Below are positions 44,369 through 56,662 of a stretch of 64,000 nt of DNA, piece after piece. The stretch comes from Linyphia triangularis (lineage: Eukaryota > Arthropoda > Arachnida > Araneae > Linyphiidae): the NCBI GenBank assembly GCA_963978545.1, contig OZ021726.1:52869959-52933958 (forward strand), in the 5' to 3' direction. The position numbers were made by a program, and so were the translations under genes. The stretch's first letter is position 1. Every line of letters starts with the position of its first letter. The notes beneath the pieces were generated by a model. That model had not been told where the DNA came from. It ran no database searches and was given only the letters and a program-made list of their open reading frames with translations.

Positions 44369-45239
44369 TGTTTTGTAACTCTGCAAATTATTTAACTTGT
44401 TTCAAAAAGTATTACTTTCCCAACTTGTTGCATAAACAACTATTATATTTTGATCCAATATTGTTTGAAGTGATATTGTTACATATTTTTGAGTTAATTT
44501 TTTTTTTTTTTTTTTTTTAAATTTATAAGTGGGATTGATGGCGACGAACTCTAGTGAAACATGCGCCAATAACAATTATAATTAAAAAAAAATAGCAGTG
44601 TGATATAGATTGGTAAATTTTTGGACAAAGATACAGTTGGTCCTCTTCCTTCAACCAGTTCCTCTACATGACGCAAATACAGTACGCAAAAAAAAAAAAA
44701 AAAAATCAAAAATCCGATGGCTATATCTTGGGTTCTAATTATCGTAGAATCTTGCGCTTTGCATCAAAATGTTTTGTTCGCGATTTTCTATATGTCTGAG
44801 GCAAAAAAAAAAAAAAAGAAAAAAAAAAAAATTTGCTTAGTGGGTTGTATACTAAGTAAATTTAATTCCATCTTTAAAAATTTCAATACGAACCCCTATT
44901 TTGTGTGTTTTTATTCGATTTAGATTTACCCCTGATACCAAATTTCAGTTCCCTAATGATAATTCTTATGGAAGCAAACAAAATAAATGTTTCTATTTAA
45001 AAAAATTTGAAACTTGTTTTATTAATTAATAATTAATTATAAAAAACTATTTAATACAAAAGTTGCATGTTATTTTTGTTTGGCCTTAAGCAAACTATCC
45101 TTTGAAATAAAAATTGCGAAAATATATTAACTATATAAGAATTTATGGCCAAAACAACAAATTTTCTCTTTAACATGAATTTATCATTTTTTTTTACATC
45201 ATCTAAATTACTAATCACTCATTGGAAAATTATGTAATT

Positions 45240-45360
45240 TGATATTTTGACGGGTTTTTTTAATTCTAAATCTAAATACGGTATTATATTGTGGGGTTGT
45301 CATTGAACTTTTTAAAGTTTGGTTTAGTTTTAATATGTAGATGACCCATTATGATAAAAA
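45240..45360 (+). repeat. Dispersed repeat E, copy 1
   Basis: TTAATTCTAAATCTAAATAC ... TCATTGAACTTTTTAAAGT ... TTTAATATGTAGATGACCCA ... ATTATGATAAAAAAAA matches 54165-54285 in the same order with moderate divergence. Unclassified. Confidence 0.5.
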
Positions 45361-45547
45361 AAAATTATATACAATTAATAAAGACCTTCCACGATTTACA
45401 ACGGTACTTTACTTTTGTTATTTCATCAATTGGAATACAAGATATAGCCACCGTTTGGAATTTTTTTTTTTTTACGTTCTGTACTTAAATTGGATACAAA
45501 CACGTAACATGAGACAAACGATAAACTAGCATTTACTATGTAATTAC

Positions 45548-45668
45548 GTCTGGACGGGTCGGAACTTCCAGTTGAAAGTGAATTAGGAATCTACAACAAG
45601 AATCTACGCCTACATGCTGTTTGACTTGCGAGGTCAGAGGACTACCCACTCAGCCACAAGATTGCCAC
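45548..45668 (-). mobile_element. Old diverged SINE B-like copy
   Basis: The minus strand reads GTGGCTGAGTGGGTAGTCCT, CTGACCTCGCAAGTCAAAC and a degraded body. The B box is lost. Confidence 0.45.
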
Positions 45669-45743
45669 ACTAATAGAGATTTCAAAACGTATCATTTTAA
45701 ATAATTTTTTGACTTTTTCATTTACATATCTTTTCTCATTTTG

Positions 45744-45894
45744 GTTTGGTTTGTACGCTCAACGGTCTAATTTTGTGCACAATGACGGCTAAGCAGGCGC
45801 GGACCTACAGCTTAACGTGGATTCCGAACCACAGCGACCAACCATGCCTAACCTGGGATTCGAACACGGCACTTTTGGCAAGTGAGACCAGCCA
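45744..45894 (-). mobile_element. SINE B copy, 5'-truncated
   Basis: Target duplication TCTCATTTTG (45734-45743, 45895-45904). The head is cut before the A box (ends GTGAGACCAGCCA), as expected from incomplete reverse transcription. The body and the CAAACCAAACCAAA tail are intact. Confidence 0.85.
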
Positions 45895-46299
45895 TCTCAT
45901 TTTGCAAAGTGTCTCTAAAAAGACGTGTTTAATTAAATAAGCTCTTTTAAATCGTCTCTAATCGTCGAATTGAAAAAAAAAAATTAACACATTGAAAGAT
46001 TATTAATTTTTAAAAAGTCTAACAACTTACAAGAACTTTTTTTTTCCTTGTAGAAAATTATGAAATTGCAGTTATAAAACAATTAATATTTACGATACAA
46101 GTTTAAGCTCTAAAATAATTTGTTTTTGTTTTCTGAAAACCAATTTTCCATTTTCATAAAACTAACGACATAATTTTTAGAATTATTATTTTTTTAATAA
46201 ACAGAAGCGAGACACCGTAATTTTTTTTACGGATTGTCGCATCCAGATATTTGGAAACTACGCTGGCTATTAAACTAATTTATGAAAGCATAAAAATGT

Positions 46300-46700
46300 T
46301 AATTGCAAATCCTAGATGTGCTCAAACCATAATGCATTAACGAGCACTTCATATAACAGCGCGTTAAAATACAGCGCTTGCCCATACTCATTAGCTTACA
46401 ATAGAACACGACCAGAATTCGAAACGAAACACCCGCATTTATGTATTATTAATTTCGGCGGGATGGCAGCGGGTCCGACCTTGAATGCACGGTGGCGCCA
46501 CCTGATTGAGAAATGACGCAAGACAGCCTTCCAAAGAACAACCGTTTAGCTGTGCGCAGCAGCAAAGCCCTTCGCGCTTTCGATGAGTTATTGCAATATT
46601 GTTTCACGTTCTTGCTTGGCTGCAACCATTGTTGTAATCTGCTCGCTCTTTTATTTAGACCTTCCATCAGCAAGGAGAGAGTGTTGAAAAACCGAATATA
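46300..46700. other. GC-richer intergenic island
   Basis: Non-repetitive within the window, with overlapping open frames on both strands (46449-46673 minus, 46513-46701 plus), which usually signals composition rather than coding. Could be a promoter or first exon. Confidence 0.25.
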
Positions 46701-46972
46701 ATTTTGGAAGCAGTCTTTTCTGCGTTTTGTGATCGACCTATTTTTGGGGGTTGGATTTTTTTTTTTTTTCTGCCTTTCTTCGGAGTGAGCTCTTGTGTAT
46801 TGACCTTCTGCTGGCGTTCATTGCAAAATGTGTTTATTTTTCTAAGAATATTTGTTTCTTCTAAAGTTATTGAGAATTTATGAAATTTTATTTAGTTATC
46901 ATTCGCAGTTGCTCAATTTTCAAGCACCATCAAGTTTTGAAGTTACTCCTTTCATAAGCTCTACACAGTATT

Positions 46973-47120
46973 GGCTTCTAGACCGCGACTGCGGGTTCGA
47001 GTCCCGTGTAAGACATGGGCGTTTGTGAATGTATGTTGGCTTGTCAAATGACGAATGTTTCGGCGCATTATAGCCCTCGTGTTGCTGACGGCGCCAGATA
47101 ATCTGAAAACAACCAACCAA
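46973..47120 (+). mobile_element. SINE A copy, 5'-truncated
   Basis: Begins within the tRNA head at GGCTTCTAGACCGCG, so the A box is missing while the B box GGTTCGAGTCC remains. Imperfect target duplication CTACACAGTATT / CTAAACAGCATT (46961-46972, 47121-47132). Confidence 0.85.
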
Positions 47121-47132
47121 CTAAACAGCATT

Positions 47133-48970
47133 GAATTAAATCATCAAAAACAATTTTTTTTTAAATACGTATCCTTTATGTTCACCACAAGTATTCTTAA
47201 TCCTAGTGATATAGTGGGGGCGGTACGGCCTACGGGTACTTTTTTGAGAGGCAGTACGGCGTACCAGCACTTTTTTTTTTAACTAATGAATAATAACTCA
47301 TAAATTTTTATGCATGTATTATGATAAAGGTTAATGAGAAAATAAATGTGTAAATTAAGATTATTTAGATTTTTTTTTTTTATGTTCTGTAAAATATTGT
47401 GAATGTTCACTTAATAATTAAGAAATTCCAGTTACAGTTTTGGTTATTGTCACGATCGGGAAGCTTGCTTACTGGAAAATATTTTTTTAACACTACAACC
47501 CTGTAGGTTACCGTTGTGGTTTAGAATCTAGTTCTAAATAGTCATTACTATTCAGAATATGGATCTGAAAGCTTTAAATTAACAAAAAGATAACTTTAGA
47601 TTTAAACTTATTCTTTTTAGAGCAACCCTACAAATCAGTTCATATTCACATGGAATCTAAACTCGGAAGTCTTAAAAAAAAAAAAAAAAAAACTTATATA
47701 ATATTCATGACCAATACGACAAACATTAAAATTTACGACAGTAACTTTGGGTCAATTTACTGTTGTAATTGAGTTTGATAACTTGAGTTGAATAACAGAG
47801 AATTAATAACTTAGAGTTTTATAGCTAAGTTGAAATAGATTTAAACCTAATTAAATACAAAATGTAAGCCCGATTTTGATCGAATGAAATACTTTTATAA
47901 CTAGTTAACCATTTTTAAAGACTAATATGTATTAAATCAATTCTCAGATATTCAAGTAGGGAACATTCATCGTGTGAGTATTCCTATGATTATGTTTTTT
48001 GTGTTCCTAAAGAAATTAGGCGCTTCACAAAACTCACTTGAGAAAATAATGCAAATGGACAAAACTTTAAGATATCTGGCAACAAAAATATCAAGAACTA
48101 AACTGTCAAATACATTTCAAACCCTGTCTAAATTGTGGTGTGTGGGAGAGAGTACGCTCTCATACAATCATACTCGCCCATTATTCATTTTTTTCTCATT
48201 CTCTAATCATTCGAAGGTCTTTCCGCTCTCTCTCTCCCCCAGTGGTGTCACCGGACTAGCATTGCAAAATAGATACAACACGAAGTGCAAGGCCGATTAT
48301 GTAAAAGAATATATCGACGGCCTTGGCGTGTTCAAATATCCAAATTTCTTAACGGAGATCTCTTAGGTGTTCTTTTTTAGGCATATTTAGTTACCCCCTC
48401 CATTATTCATTGGACGGAAACCGGCTACAAAAAAAGTTTCTGGGAGTTGATTACGACACTCCTTTATATTCGAAGAAGATATTAACTGCTATAAATTTAA
48501 AGTTGAAATGAATTATTAGAAAGGGATATTAGAATCGTGTTGCATAATTCTGATTTCCAATTATGGCGATTTTTAGTTGAAAAATGGTTTTTCCCAGAGG
48601 GTTTTTACATCACAAATCATGATTATGGATACAAAACTACCTGTGTCATTGAAGTATTTTAGTGCTCAATTTGCAAGGAAGTTACCGAATAAAATGCTCG
48701 TTTTTGCTTTCAACACTACACTAAAGTAGTTCACTACAGTAACGTAAGAGACTTATGAAGAAGCTCTGTCCGTCTGAGGTTAATATAATTAGACAACAAC
48801 CTAGACAAAATTACAAATGATATAGAGCTTGAGATATGTCAAATTAAAGATCTTGCCGTGGCGAGATAGCTCGAATTCAACCGGAGCTACTGGAAATTGT
48901 GATTTGGTATTGTATATAATTCAAATTTTAAAGTTCGACCGAAAGTCTGCTTCCATGATAATTCTATATA
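47133..48970. other. Intergenic; possible terminal exon at 48243-48366
   Basis: Mostly AT-rich. CTCTCTCTCTCCCCCAG (48226-48242) is a strong acceptor-like string followed by an open frame to a stop at 48366 (see finding). GGGGGCGGTACGGCCTACGG at 47215 looks like a transposon end. Nothing else recognised. Confidence 0.3.
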
Positions 48971-49017
48971 ACTTGGATATTGGAGAACTTTTCAACCCAA
49001 GTGGCGTAGTCATAAGG

Positions 49018-49193
49018 TTTGATTTGTTTGTACCCTCAATGACCTATTTTTGTGCACAGAAACAGCTAATCAGACCGGGACCTACAGCTTACGGTGGATT
49101 CCGAACCACAACGAACATCCATGCCTAACACAGGATTCGAACCCTGCACTTTTGGCATTCGAAGTCAGAGCGCTAACCCCACAGCCATCAAGT
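49018..49193 (-). mobile_element. SINE B copy, full length
   Basis: A 16-bp target duplication TGGCGTAGTCATAAGG / TGGCGTAATCATAAGG (49002-49017, 49194-49209), one mismatch. B box GGTTCGAATCC and family body on the minus strand. Confidence 0.92.
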
Positions 49194-49553
49194 TGGCGTA
49201 ATCATAAGGACTTTTCAACAAAAATTAAGTTTTAGATTACATTTAGCACACGTGAGAAACCAAAGTGTTAAATTTTTTTATTTTCTAATGTGGATTGGGA
49301 AATAACGAAGAAATTCAAATTTACCATCGGAAAAAATTCTTGGGAGTTGCTAACTAACCTTTTAAACTGATGTTATATGGCTCTTAATAATTTCTATTCA
49401 CTAAACGAACAGGTTAGTTGAGAAACTCCATACATTAGCTTAGGGAAGAAGAATCTAAAAAACGTTACTACCAAAAACTATTTCTTAATTATAAGAAGAC
49501 TTCAGTTTACACACCCGGAAAAAAGTACACGATTCAAGTTTATTGTTTTTTAA

Positions 49554-50274
49554 GGGGGTCCGGTACCGAAAATATAAAAAAAACTTTATTTATGTACATT
49601 TTTATGTCAAAAATTTATTTTATGTATGAGATACTATTTATATATGTTTGAGAAAATGTTTTTTTAAATATTGTGTTTAGTTATTTAAAAAAAAATTAAA
49701 AACCAAGAAAAATCCATAATAATTGATGTTTGCGTATTTTGATATAAGTCAAAAAAAATAATTTTTTTTCAAAGTGAAAGCTTTCTGTAATACATAATTA
49801 GATAAAGAAAACTTTATCTTCACAGAATTTTGATAGGTGAATTAAAAAAAATTAAAAAAATTCTCAAAGTTAAAATATTGAAATTTTTGCTTTTTTTTTT
49901 ATGTTATCTTTTACGCTAAATGTTATATTTTAAAACAGAATTAAAAAAATAAAATTCTGTGAAGACAAAATATTTAAAACTATATAAATTAAATGCTCCA
50001 AAAATTTGAATAGCCAATTGTTAATGGTTCTGGAGATATATCGATTTGAATATGCAACATCTGTGAAAAACACTAGTGCTCGAAAAACGCACTTTAAGCA
50101 GACGCTTAAATGTGTTAGGCCCATTAGTGATGTTTAAATCACAGGTAATTTTGTGGCGTTCTAATCACCGGAGGAATAAGATAAAAACATCATTCTCTTC
50201 AGGAATGTATGAACTATTTTTTAAAATCAGAAAAAAAATTGAGATTTTTGAAGAAATTTCGGTACTGGACCCCC
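49554..50274. mobile_element. TTAA-flanked non-autonomous transposon (piggyBac-like site)
   Basis: Flanked by TTAA (49550-49553, 50275-50278). Inverted ends are GGGGGTCCGGTACCGAAA and TTTCGGTACTGGACCCCC (one mismatch). TTAA duplication points to the piggyBac superfamily, although those elements more often start CCC. The interior is AT-rich with no transposase. Confidence 0.75.
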
Positions 50275-50282
50275 TTAAGCTA

Positions 50283-50460
50283 CAGTCAAATCTCGTTAAC
50301 GTGAAATCGCTTAACACGAAATTCCGTTTAACGCGAAGTAAAAGCAGTTCTCCGTACTTAAAACTTAACGATAATTTATTCGTTTAACACGAAATTCGGT
50401 TAACGTGAACAATTTCAGACGACTTCTCGTTAACGCTGTACGACCTCTATTTCCCGAGAA
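50283..50460 (+). mobile_element. Pogo/Tigger-like transposon 5' end (fragment)
   Basis: Starts CAGTCAAATCTCGTTAACGT after a TA, then repeats (G/T)TTAACACGAAATTC and CGTTAACG phrases. This resembles the ends of pogo/Tigger elements (CAGTcaaaCCTCG...TTAAtaCGAAa). The other end is not found. It abuts the TTAA site of the preceding element. Confidence 0.55.
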
Positions 50461-50638
50461 TATTTATTATTAATCAAAACACAAGGGCGACATAAGAGTG
50501 GCGTACTGAATTTTTCCAATAAAATATTCAAATGCTAAAATTGCACTGATATTGGTATATCAATTACCTGTTTTTAAAATGTGTAACTGTACTTTACCTT
50601 CGACTCTTCGAAAACATTCGGTGATCTATAAACTTTAA

Positions 50639-50727
50639 AAATACATATTTAAAGTCTTAACTAGTGTTTGGCGCAGTATAGCCCAGGTGTTACCCTTGCG
50701 CAAATAAAACTCAAACAACCAACCAAC
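50639..50727 (+). mobile_element. SINE D copy, 5'-truncated
   Basis: GGCGCAGTATAGCCCAGGTG, then TTACCCTTGCGCAAATAAAA and a CAAACAACCAACCAAC tail. Perfect 13-bp target duplication CTATAAACTTTAA (50626-50638, 50728-50740). Confidence 0.75.
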
Positions 50728-51135
50728 CTATAAACTTTAAGCGTTACGTAATGAATAATAAAGGAACTCACGTCCTCTATCAAAATGTATGTAATGTTAT
50801 TACGTATTAAAGAATATTACAACACATTTACTGTCTAGAACTAAGGGTTCATGGGCGAGTCCAGAATGGTTTAGAAATGGCTGCGCCGGAATTCGTCGCG
50901 TTTATTCCCTCGTGGTTTCTAAAAAAAAAAAAAAAAAAAAATAGCATTAAAATTATACGTTTAAACTCCTTTTAATCCGCCTGCAACTCCTTGTGTATCA
51001 TTACCCCCCCCCCCCCCCCCGAACCCTTTGAATGTAATCCTATTGGCCCTTAAGTGAAGAAGGATTTACACGTATACAATTTTAAGTGAAAATTACGTAA
51101 CAAAGACACAAGAAGAAAGCTAAAATTGCAATAGG

Positions 51136-51274
51136 TTGGTTAGTTGTATTCAGATTAACTGGCGCCGTCAGCAACACGAGGGCTATAATGCGCCGAAACA
51201 TTCGTCATTAGACAAGCCAACATACATTTACCCATGCCTAACACGGGACTCGAACCCGCAACCTCGTGGTCTAG
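51136..51274 (-). mobile_element. SINE A copy, 5'-truncated
   Basis: Target duplication AAAATTGCAATAGG / AAAATTTGCAATAGG (51122-51135, 51275-51289). The head is cut at CTAG, so the A box is missing; B box and body are intact. Confidence 0.88.
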
Positions 51275-51289
51275 AAAATTTGCAATAGG

Positions 51290-52267
51290 AATTACATATA
51301 TTAAGTTGTCGGGAAATTATATGTGTGACATTAAAAACTTGTTTGGTCATTGACCGTAGAAAAGAAGTATTTTTATATTAAACAGACAAAATTGAAATGT
51401 ATAAGGAAGAGATGATTCAACTCCGTGTGATCACTTTCCGTGAAGGAAATTTGTTATTATAAGTGTTAGACTATTATGAAAGTTCACTACAAGTACTAAA
51501 CAAAGAAAAGGAAGCACGACCCTACGCTCATAAATCAAACCCGACTCTTTCCTGACAAAACCGACAAAGTAATCCACCTAACCCACCACAAAACACATTC
51601 CGCGTCATTTTCCTTCTCATTTGCACACACCTATTTTCCCGCTTTCGTTTCTTGCCACTTCTGACCCGATGGAAATCTCAACACACTCCCTTCTCTTAAA
51701 ACAGGCCAATTAATAATCACCTTCGAACAAACTCATTCCTATCGCCGTTTTCCTCGACGAAGATCCTTGGTGGGCCATGAAGAAAAATCGAACCAACCTG
51801 ATTGTGCCGCATCCTGATTGAAATCCGCGTCAACAATTAGAGAAGAGAGGAGATGGAAACGTTGTTTCCTCCAAGATCAGTTCCGCCAACGCCAAACAAA
51901 AAGATGGTGATAGCGAAAAATATTATAAGTCTTCCTACTTCCTTTAATATCCGTCTGACAGATTTGATGTTCCTGCATCGAAAACTGTCAGAAACTTCTT
52001 CCGACTTCCGGCCTGCCATGGAAACGTCGAGAAAATTACCTTGCCGATTGATATTTGGGGCCTGGTTTAGAAATGAGGAATGTAAAGTAACACACCTCGC
52101 TCAAGTCTGCTGGCGGAATTCTTCTTCTTAAAAGGGGACAGATATTCGATCACACTTTCCCAATTATACGAAACATCAAATTTTGATTTGTTTTATATTT
52201 TCTGTATATTCTTGAAAAACTTAACGCAAAAAGTGTCCAGAAGGAATGTTCTATAGCATTTATAAAA
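51290..52267. other. Intergenic, GC-richer unique segment 51480-52140
   Basis: Non-repetitive in this window, with frames open on both strands but no recognisable protein. Candidate for a conserved non-coding region or lncRNA exon; unsupported beyond composition. Confidence 0.3.
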
Positions 52268-52349
52268 TACAGGGTTATTACAAATGAATGATCAGGTTTT
52301 GATACATTGCTACGTCCGAACTCGATGATTCTTTTGTAATAACCCTGTA
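52268..52349. mobile_element. Minimal 82-bp TA-flanked MITE
   Basis: Perfect 17-bp inverted ends TACAGGGTTATTACAAA / TTTGTAATAACCCTGTA, including the TA target dinucleotide. Only about 48 bp lie between them. CAGGGT-type ends with TA duplication fit the Tc1/mariner superfamily. Confidence 0.75.
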
Positions 52350-55074
52350 TAATAAATAACAAACTAGGGTAAATCGCAGCACCACTCGCAGTGTTAAGTA
52401 AATGCATAAGAAAATTGATAAATGAAGTTGAGTTAACCATTGTCGAAGCATGTTTTAGATTTTGTGTCACAATGTAAACGCAGCATCAGTCAAATATGTT
52501 TTCAAAACATGTTTAATTAAACTTTGTTACACAACAGATAAAATTGGCCTTGTTAAAAATTCCTGAACAAAGTTTCATTTTCGACAATCATTCCACTAAC
52601 CACTACCATTCTTCTAACAGTTTCTGGATTCAAAGATGGATTTGTTCCTTTGTTTCTAGTATGTTAAAAATGTAACTTTAACAAAGACAAGTCAAGATAT
52701 TTTATAGCATCATCATCGGCGAGTTGAAGAACCATTGATCTTCAACAAGGCAGACCCGATCTAGTAAAACGATTCAGTCCACCACCGAACGGCACGAATG
52801 ACCTTGGACAATAGGCCACAAATGAAAGAACACTGCAAGTTGTTAACCCTCCGTTTTTCTGCAAAAGCTTTCCTCTCCCCAAATCTTCTTTGTCCGGCGA
52901 TGAAGGTCAAGAAGTTAAAAACCTCCACTTTTGCCATCAACTATTCACTGCCCTGAAAGCGTCACAATGCGTCTGCTGAAAAATAGCATGCGGGTCGTTG
53001 ATGCTCTCCAATTGAATAGGGTTTTAATATGGTGTAGGGTATTCCCATCTTTTGAGATCATTCCACAATGACTGTGAAGATTTAAGTGATTCTCTCATGT
53101 TTAAAGAATTCAAAAGTATTTTAGTTGAATGCAAGATTCTATTGTATTTAACTAGTAAAACCCTGTCGTAATAGAGGGACGGTTATTTTTCTTATTCTGA
53201 AGTAAATTTACGCTCGGCCATTCTGTCGGAAAGGAGGTGCAACCAAAAAACCTTTTACGATAAATATATAGATTAAAAAAAAATATTACCTATTGAATAG
53301 AATAGTTTGCGATGAATTTTTGCAAATTTGTGTAAGTTGCATACTTTAATAAAATAGCAATGACGTCTTGAAAGCACATCAGTTAATTCACAATTTCATT
53401 CCAAGCCCATTAAAGTTAACTTTAAAAATATTTTATAGCGTATTTAGTTAAATGAATTGTAGAAAATAATTATGAGGATTTTCCAAACATTCCTTTATTA
53501 TATTTTAAAATATAAAGTTCTTTTAAACTCATAAAGAGGCAAGGTATTCTTGTGATTAGAGCGTTATTGCAACCACTGAGCTTTTGTTCATAAAGAAATC
53601 TTGAAGAAAATATATTTTCCCATAAAGAACAGTTTGCCATTTCTCTTTTGAAAGAGTATGCTCTACATTAAGCCCATAGCCAGGGGGGGGGAGGGTTATT
53701 ATGGTCGAAGATTTGATTAAATACTTATAACAAGTTACGCAAAAAAAGAAGAGGAAGTGGTGAAACAAGATTTCACACAATTTCGGGGGGGGGGGGGGGT
53801 CCGTAACGTCAGTACCACTGTCTACGGCCCTGCTCTACACGTTATTTCACATTTTTCTCACGTCCGCATCTTTGAACGTTTTCAACTCTTAGGATGAATG
53901 TATAATGAGGAATGTAATGGAAGCACAAAAAAAATATTTATGAAATTTAAAAACAATTTTGGTTAATAATTAATAATTAAGAGAAGTAAAAATTAAAAAG
54001 TAAAGGATTCCATTAAAAGTTACATATTGGCTTCAATGAACTATCGTTTGTGTTTAAATCCGGATGATTTGTTTTGACCAATGTCAGTCATTTCTTTGTC
54101 ACCACTTTAATCCGAAACCATTCATTTCAAGGTTCATGAAACTTTGTACTCCAACATTTTTTGGATTCTAAATCCAAATATAGAATAATATTTCAAGTTT
54201 GCTCTTGAACTTTAAAAAGTCTTGTTCTGTTTTAATATGCATGTGACCAATTATCTCTATATTATGATAAGAAAAAAAAAACTATTTAATATTTCACGTT
54301 TTATCTACAACAAAATCTCAATCAGCAATGTGAAATGAAACCTAATAAAACTTTCCCTGTAACAAAATTAATTTGCTTGGTAAAGCATGAAATGCAAAAT
54401 ATCTCATTAACCTTTGCTGATGAAGAAACTGAATTGTGTCAGTTAATAACTATTCATAAAGAGTTTAGTAAAACAGTTTTACCTTTCTATCGAGAATTTA
54501 ATTGCTAAATGATGAACATATTTATAATAGAAGTCAAAAGAAAAAGTTTTTGAAAAAAAAAAACTGATATGCTTGGCATAAAATTAAGCATGAGTGTGAG
54601 AAGGCAAAATCACCTATGCTTGTCAGATCAAATGCGCTCTATGGTAGGTTAGAACCTTTAATCTAGGTGCACGGCAGTGCGCCCGCCAAGTTCACTGCCA
54701 CCATCTTTTACCGGAAGCCACTCAGCAGTATTTTGACCTCTCATATCTGCGTATTACAGCATATCTGAGAGCTGAATTTGTTTTCGGGTAGCTGTGCCAC
54801 TTAAGTAAGATCTCTAAGTTTCAAGTCTCCTATTATATTAGTTGTCGAGATGATAAATTTCGAAAACATCAGAAAACGACATAATTTGAAATCCACCCAT
54901 AACTTACTCACTGATCATCAAATTACTAAGGTGCTTCTAGAAGAGTTAGAACTATGAAATTTGGCGTGCTTATAAGGTGTAACATGTATACAAAGTCAAA
55001 AATCTAAAAATTTAGATTTTCCCTTCTGAATCTTCTAAAAGGGACAATATTTGAAAAAGTTTAATCTCAATTCT
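52350..55074. other. Intergenic, mostly unassigned
   Basis: Repeat E copy 2 at 54165-54285. G runs at 53683-53691 and 53786-53800, about 110 bp apart within an ill-defined element. 52700-52990 is GC-richer without coding match. Confidence 0.4.
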
Positions 55075-55087
55075 AATACATTTCTAT

Positions 55088-55265
55088 GCCGACCAAACGG
55101 TATAGTGGTTAGCGTGCTAGCTTCTAGACCGCGAGGTTGCGGGTTCGAGTCCCGTGTTGGCATGGGTGTTTGTAAATGTATGTTGGCTTGTCTAATGACG
55201 AATGTTTCGGCGCATTATAGCCCTCGTGTTGCTGACGGCGCCAGATAATCTGAATACAACCAACC
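55088..55265 (+). mobile_element. SINE A copy, full length
   Basis: Perfect 13-bp target duplication AATACATTTCTAT (55075-55087, 55266-55278). A box TATAGTGGTTAG and B box GGTTCGAGTCC intact. Confidence 0.93.
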
Positions 55266-55306
55266 AATACATTTCTATTGGGCCTACAATTATAAAACTT
55301 AGTATA

Positions 55307-56565
55307 CCGTAAAATGGGGTGAATCGGAACACTTTTCAACTTTCAAAGTAAAAATCGGTTGTAATTAGATAGTTAAGGAACATATTTTTGAGATTGAAAC
55401 TTGGGTCTTACCTTCTTCTTTGAGGATATATCCAAAAAATTTTGAAAAAACTAGGACTTTAATTTATTTTGAATTTTTTCATGGTGTTCCGATTCACCCC
55501 GCAGAAAGGGGTGAATCGGGACACTCGTTACAATTTATGTCTGATCTTATTTAAATGTTTACAGGGTGACAAAAAACAAGTAATAATGCATTGTGGTGAA
55601 TAGGAACACAAAATTATTATAAAAAAATCATTTAATATGACGGATAAAATTTGTATTTGTCAATTATTGCCAAAACAAATCGTATGTTTGAAAGCGTATC
55701 AACTCTTCTTCTATAACTCATCCAAATAGTCTTTAAAATTAATAATATTTTTTAATCTACTTTATGTTTGCGTGGTGTATGACTTCAAATTCCTTAAAAT
55801 AATTTGAGAAAGGAGAAAAGCATCCTCATTTGTTTCAGAAAATCTCTTCGTTCATGGGCGTTTTTTGTAAAACACTTATATAGCAATAATCTTGTGGGTG
55901 TAAAACTTTGCTCACATAGAGTCTTCATACATTTCTCCATATAACTTAAAGATAACGAAGTCATTTAGAGAAAAAAACACTGGAACAATTGGGTTTTCTG
56001 CCATGCGGAAACTAGACTCCTCTTCTGACATTTATTCAAGCATGCAATCTTGCTTACTGTCTTGAAGGGAGTAATTAGACTCTTCTTCAGTTGTTGAATC
56101 TTGTGTGGAACATAATCTTGCCAAAAACAGCTCTTTAATATCACTTTTCAAGTGTTCCAATTCACCCCGCAAATCTCAAAATCGAGACGAGGCAAAACAT
56201 AAAAATTCGTAAAATAAAAAGTTTTTAAAACAAAGTTAAATTAAGTATGACATGCAGCTGTGGATGTTTATTCTTATCTAATTAGTTAAGTCTATAGATG
56301 GTACATATTATTAATTACGGGACAAGTTTTGGAGAGTTTAAAACTCATTGGATTATATGACGCTGTTTCAGAATTTTTTTATAAAAAAAGGACAGTGTTG
56401 AAAACCCCACAAAACATGTTCCAAGATTCCAAAAATGTTAGCCAAATAAAAAAAATATATATAATTAATAAAACTGCTTTATTTGTGTAAAATAATAATT
56501 TCTTTGTAATTTCATGAAGTTTCGTTCCGATTCACCCCGCTGTTCCTATTCACCCCATTTTACGG
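55307..56565. mobile_element. 1.26-kb TA-flanked transposon with repeated internal motif
   Basis: Inverted ends CCGTAAAATGGGGTGAATCG and its near reverse complement (TTCACCCCATTTTACGG) flanked by TA (55305-55306, 56566-56567). The motif GGGGTGAATCGGAACA and its variants occur seven times in either orientation (about 55317, 55490, 55507, 55592, 56154, 56523, 56541). No transposase. TA duplication suggests a Tc1/mariner/pogo-type driver. Confidence 0.8.
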
Positions 56566-56662
56566 TACTAGTAGCTATCAGCATATATAAATAGAGGAAA
56601 AACTCACCACCTTCCGAAAAGCCTTTAAAATCAAGAAATAATAATTAACAAAAAGTGCACTT

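Noticed and set aside
48829..49235. Overlapping small frames around 49 kb
   Set aside because: They translate a SINE B copy.
53683..53800. G-run pair as a quadruplex or transposon end
   Set aside because: The runs are single homopolymers prone to sequencing error, and no matching ends or duplication could be defined.
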